A DNA stretch of 64,000 bases from NCBI GenBank assembly GCA_020854915.1, contig JAHKLT010000027.1, positions 54,438 through 118,437 on the forward strand, in the 5' to 3' direction. Source of the stretch: Methanobacteriaceae archaeon (GTDB taxonomy: Archaea > Methanobacteriota > Methanobacteria > Methanobacteriales > Methanobacteriaceae). Shown piece after piece: positions 63,954-64,000 of this stretch. Under the pieces are notes generated by a model that worked only from the letters and a program-made list of their open reading frames with translations, did no database searches and was not told the DNA's origin. Made by a program: the position numbers and the translations under genes. Position 1 is the stretch's first letter, and the number at the start of each line of letters is the position of its first letter.

Positions 63954-64000
63954 ATGGTTTTGGTTAAGTCTAATATTGAGCAGAAAGAATGGGGTCTTGT
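63954..64000 (+). CDS. Partial gene cut by the window end, function unknown
   Basis: An ATG at 63954 with AGGGTG seven bases upstream opens a frame reading MVLVKSNIEQKEWGL, cut off by the window end. The G-richer codons (GAG, CAG, GGG) differ from neighbouring genes and hint at a foreign or surface-protein gene. Too short to identify. Confidence 0.5.
   Translation, partial: MVLVKSNIEQKEWGL

Noticed and set aside
1..64000. tRNA or rRNA genes
   Set aside because: I looked in all intergenic regions for the T-loop GTTCRANNC pattern and for rRNA-like G+C-rich islands and saw none.
1..64000. CRISPR arrays
   Set aside because: No regularly spaced identical repeats of 25-40 bases were found. The 40-bp pair at 56141 is adjacent with no spacers.

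Overview
The window is very AT-rich (roughly 28% G+C by eye) and clearly archaeal. It carries TiaS, archaeal Thg1, PurP, NMD3, aIF2-beta, MCM, NucS, RNase Z and lactaldehyde dehydrogenase. Methanogen markers are a YcaO/TfuA pair of the McrA-thioamidation type and a broken heterodisulfide reductase C gene. Large secreted adhesin-like proteins with beta-helix and Ig-like repeats, GGTGA-type ribosome binding sites and the very low G+C point to a host-associated Methanobrevibacter or close relative in Methanobacteriales. The species cannot be fixed from the sequence alone.

Layout. 0-5 kb: TiaS, an adhesin-like protein, and a two-gene unit of an HTH regulator plus a Cys-rich small protein. 5-11 kb: an uncharacterised protein without a normal start codon, UPF0145, SerA, a JAMM protein, Thg1, L-aspartate dehydrogenase and a PRC-barrel protein. 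11-15 kb: a tRNA-binding protein, a CofA-like aldehyde dehydrogenase, a class III signal peptide pilin-like protein with a TadC/GspF platform protein, and an M24 peptidase. 15-19.7 kb: a gene-poor stretch with relic frames around a second large adhesin. 19.7-23.2 kb: a tight four-gene operon of M50 protease, YcaO, TfuA and LarE-like sulfur transferase. 23-33 kb: CBS protein, Usp, amidohydrolase, carAB, methyltransferase and nadC. 33-41 kb: rnz-mscS-nadA, an alpha/beta hydrolase, nucS, a nitrilase-family protein and a HEAT-repeat protein. 41-47.7 kb: a decay hot spot with a broken GMC/4Fe-4S oxidoreductase, an IS4-like element with intact ends but a nonsense-mutated transposase, a ThiS/ThiF-like pair, a frameshifted hdrC, NfeD plus stomatin, and a broken TfoX C-domain. 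47.7-64 kb: Lhr helicase, purP, a phosphodiesterase, RlmE/FtsJ, a U32 peptidase, the information-processing cluster mcm, aIF2-beta, nmd3 and tyrS, then tmk and two tandem CPBP proteases ending at an apparent rearrangement junction.

How the genes work together. NadX, NadA and NadC give a complete aspartate-to-nicotinate-mononucleotide route, spread over three loci. CarAB, PurP and Tmk serve nucleotide synthesis. YcaO, TfuA and the LarE-like protein are translationally coupled and plausibly form an enzyme-plus-sulfur-donor unit for peptide thioamidation. TiaS, Thg1, RNase Z, RlmE, NMD3, aIF2-beta and TyrRS are RNA and translation functions.

Three signals cut across the annotation. First, nine genes or relic frames are visibly broken, by a mixture of stop types and frameshifts. 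Second, the octamer palindrome ATAGCTAT occurs 30 times by hand count, about ten times the number expected from base composition, in several reading frames and in non-coding DNA. Third, hairpins sit exactly at the ends of some genes, including two convergent pairs. I saw no tRNA, rRNA or CRISPR array.
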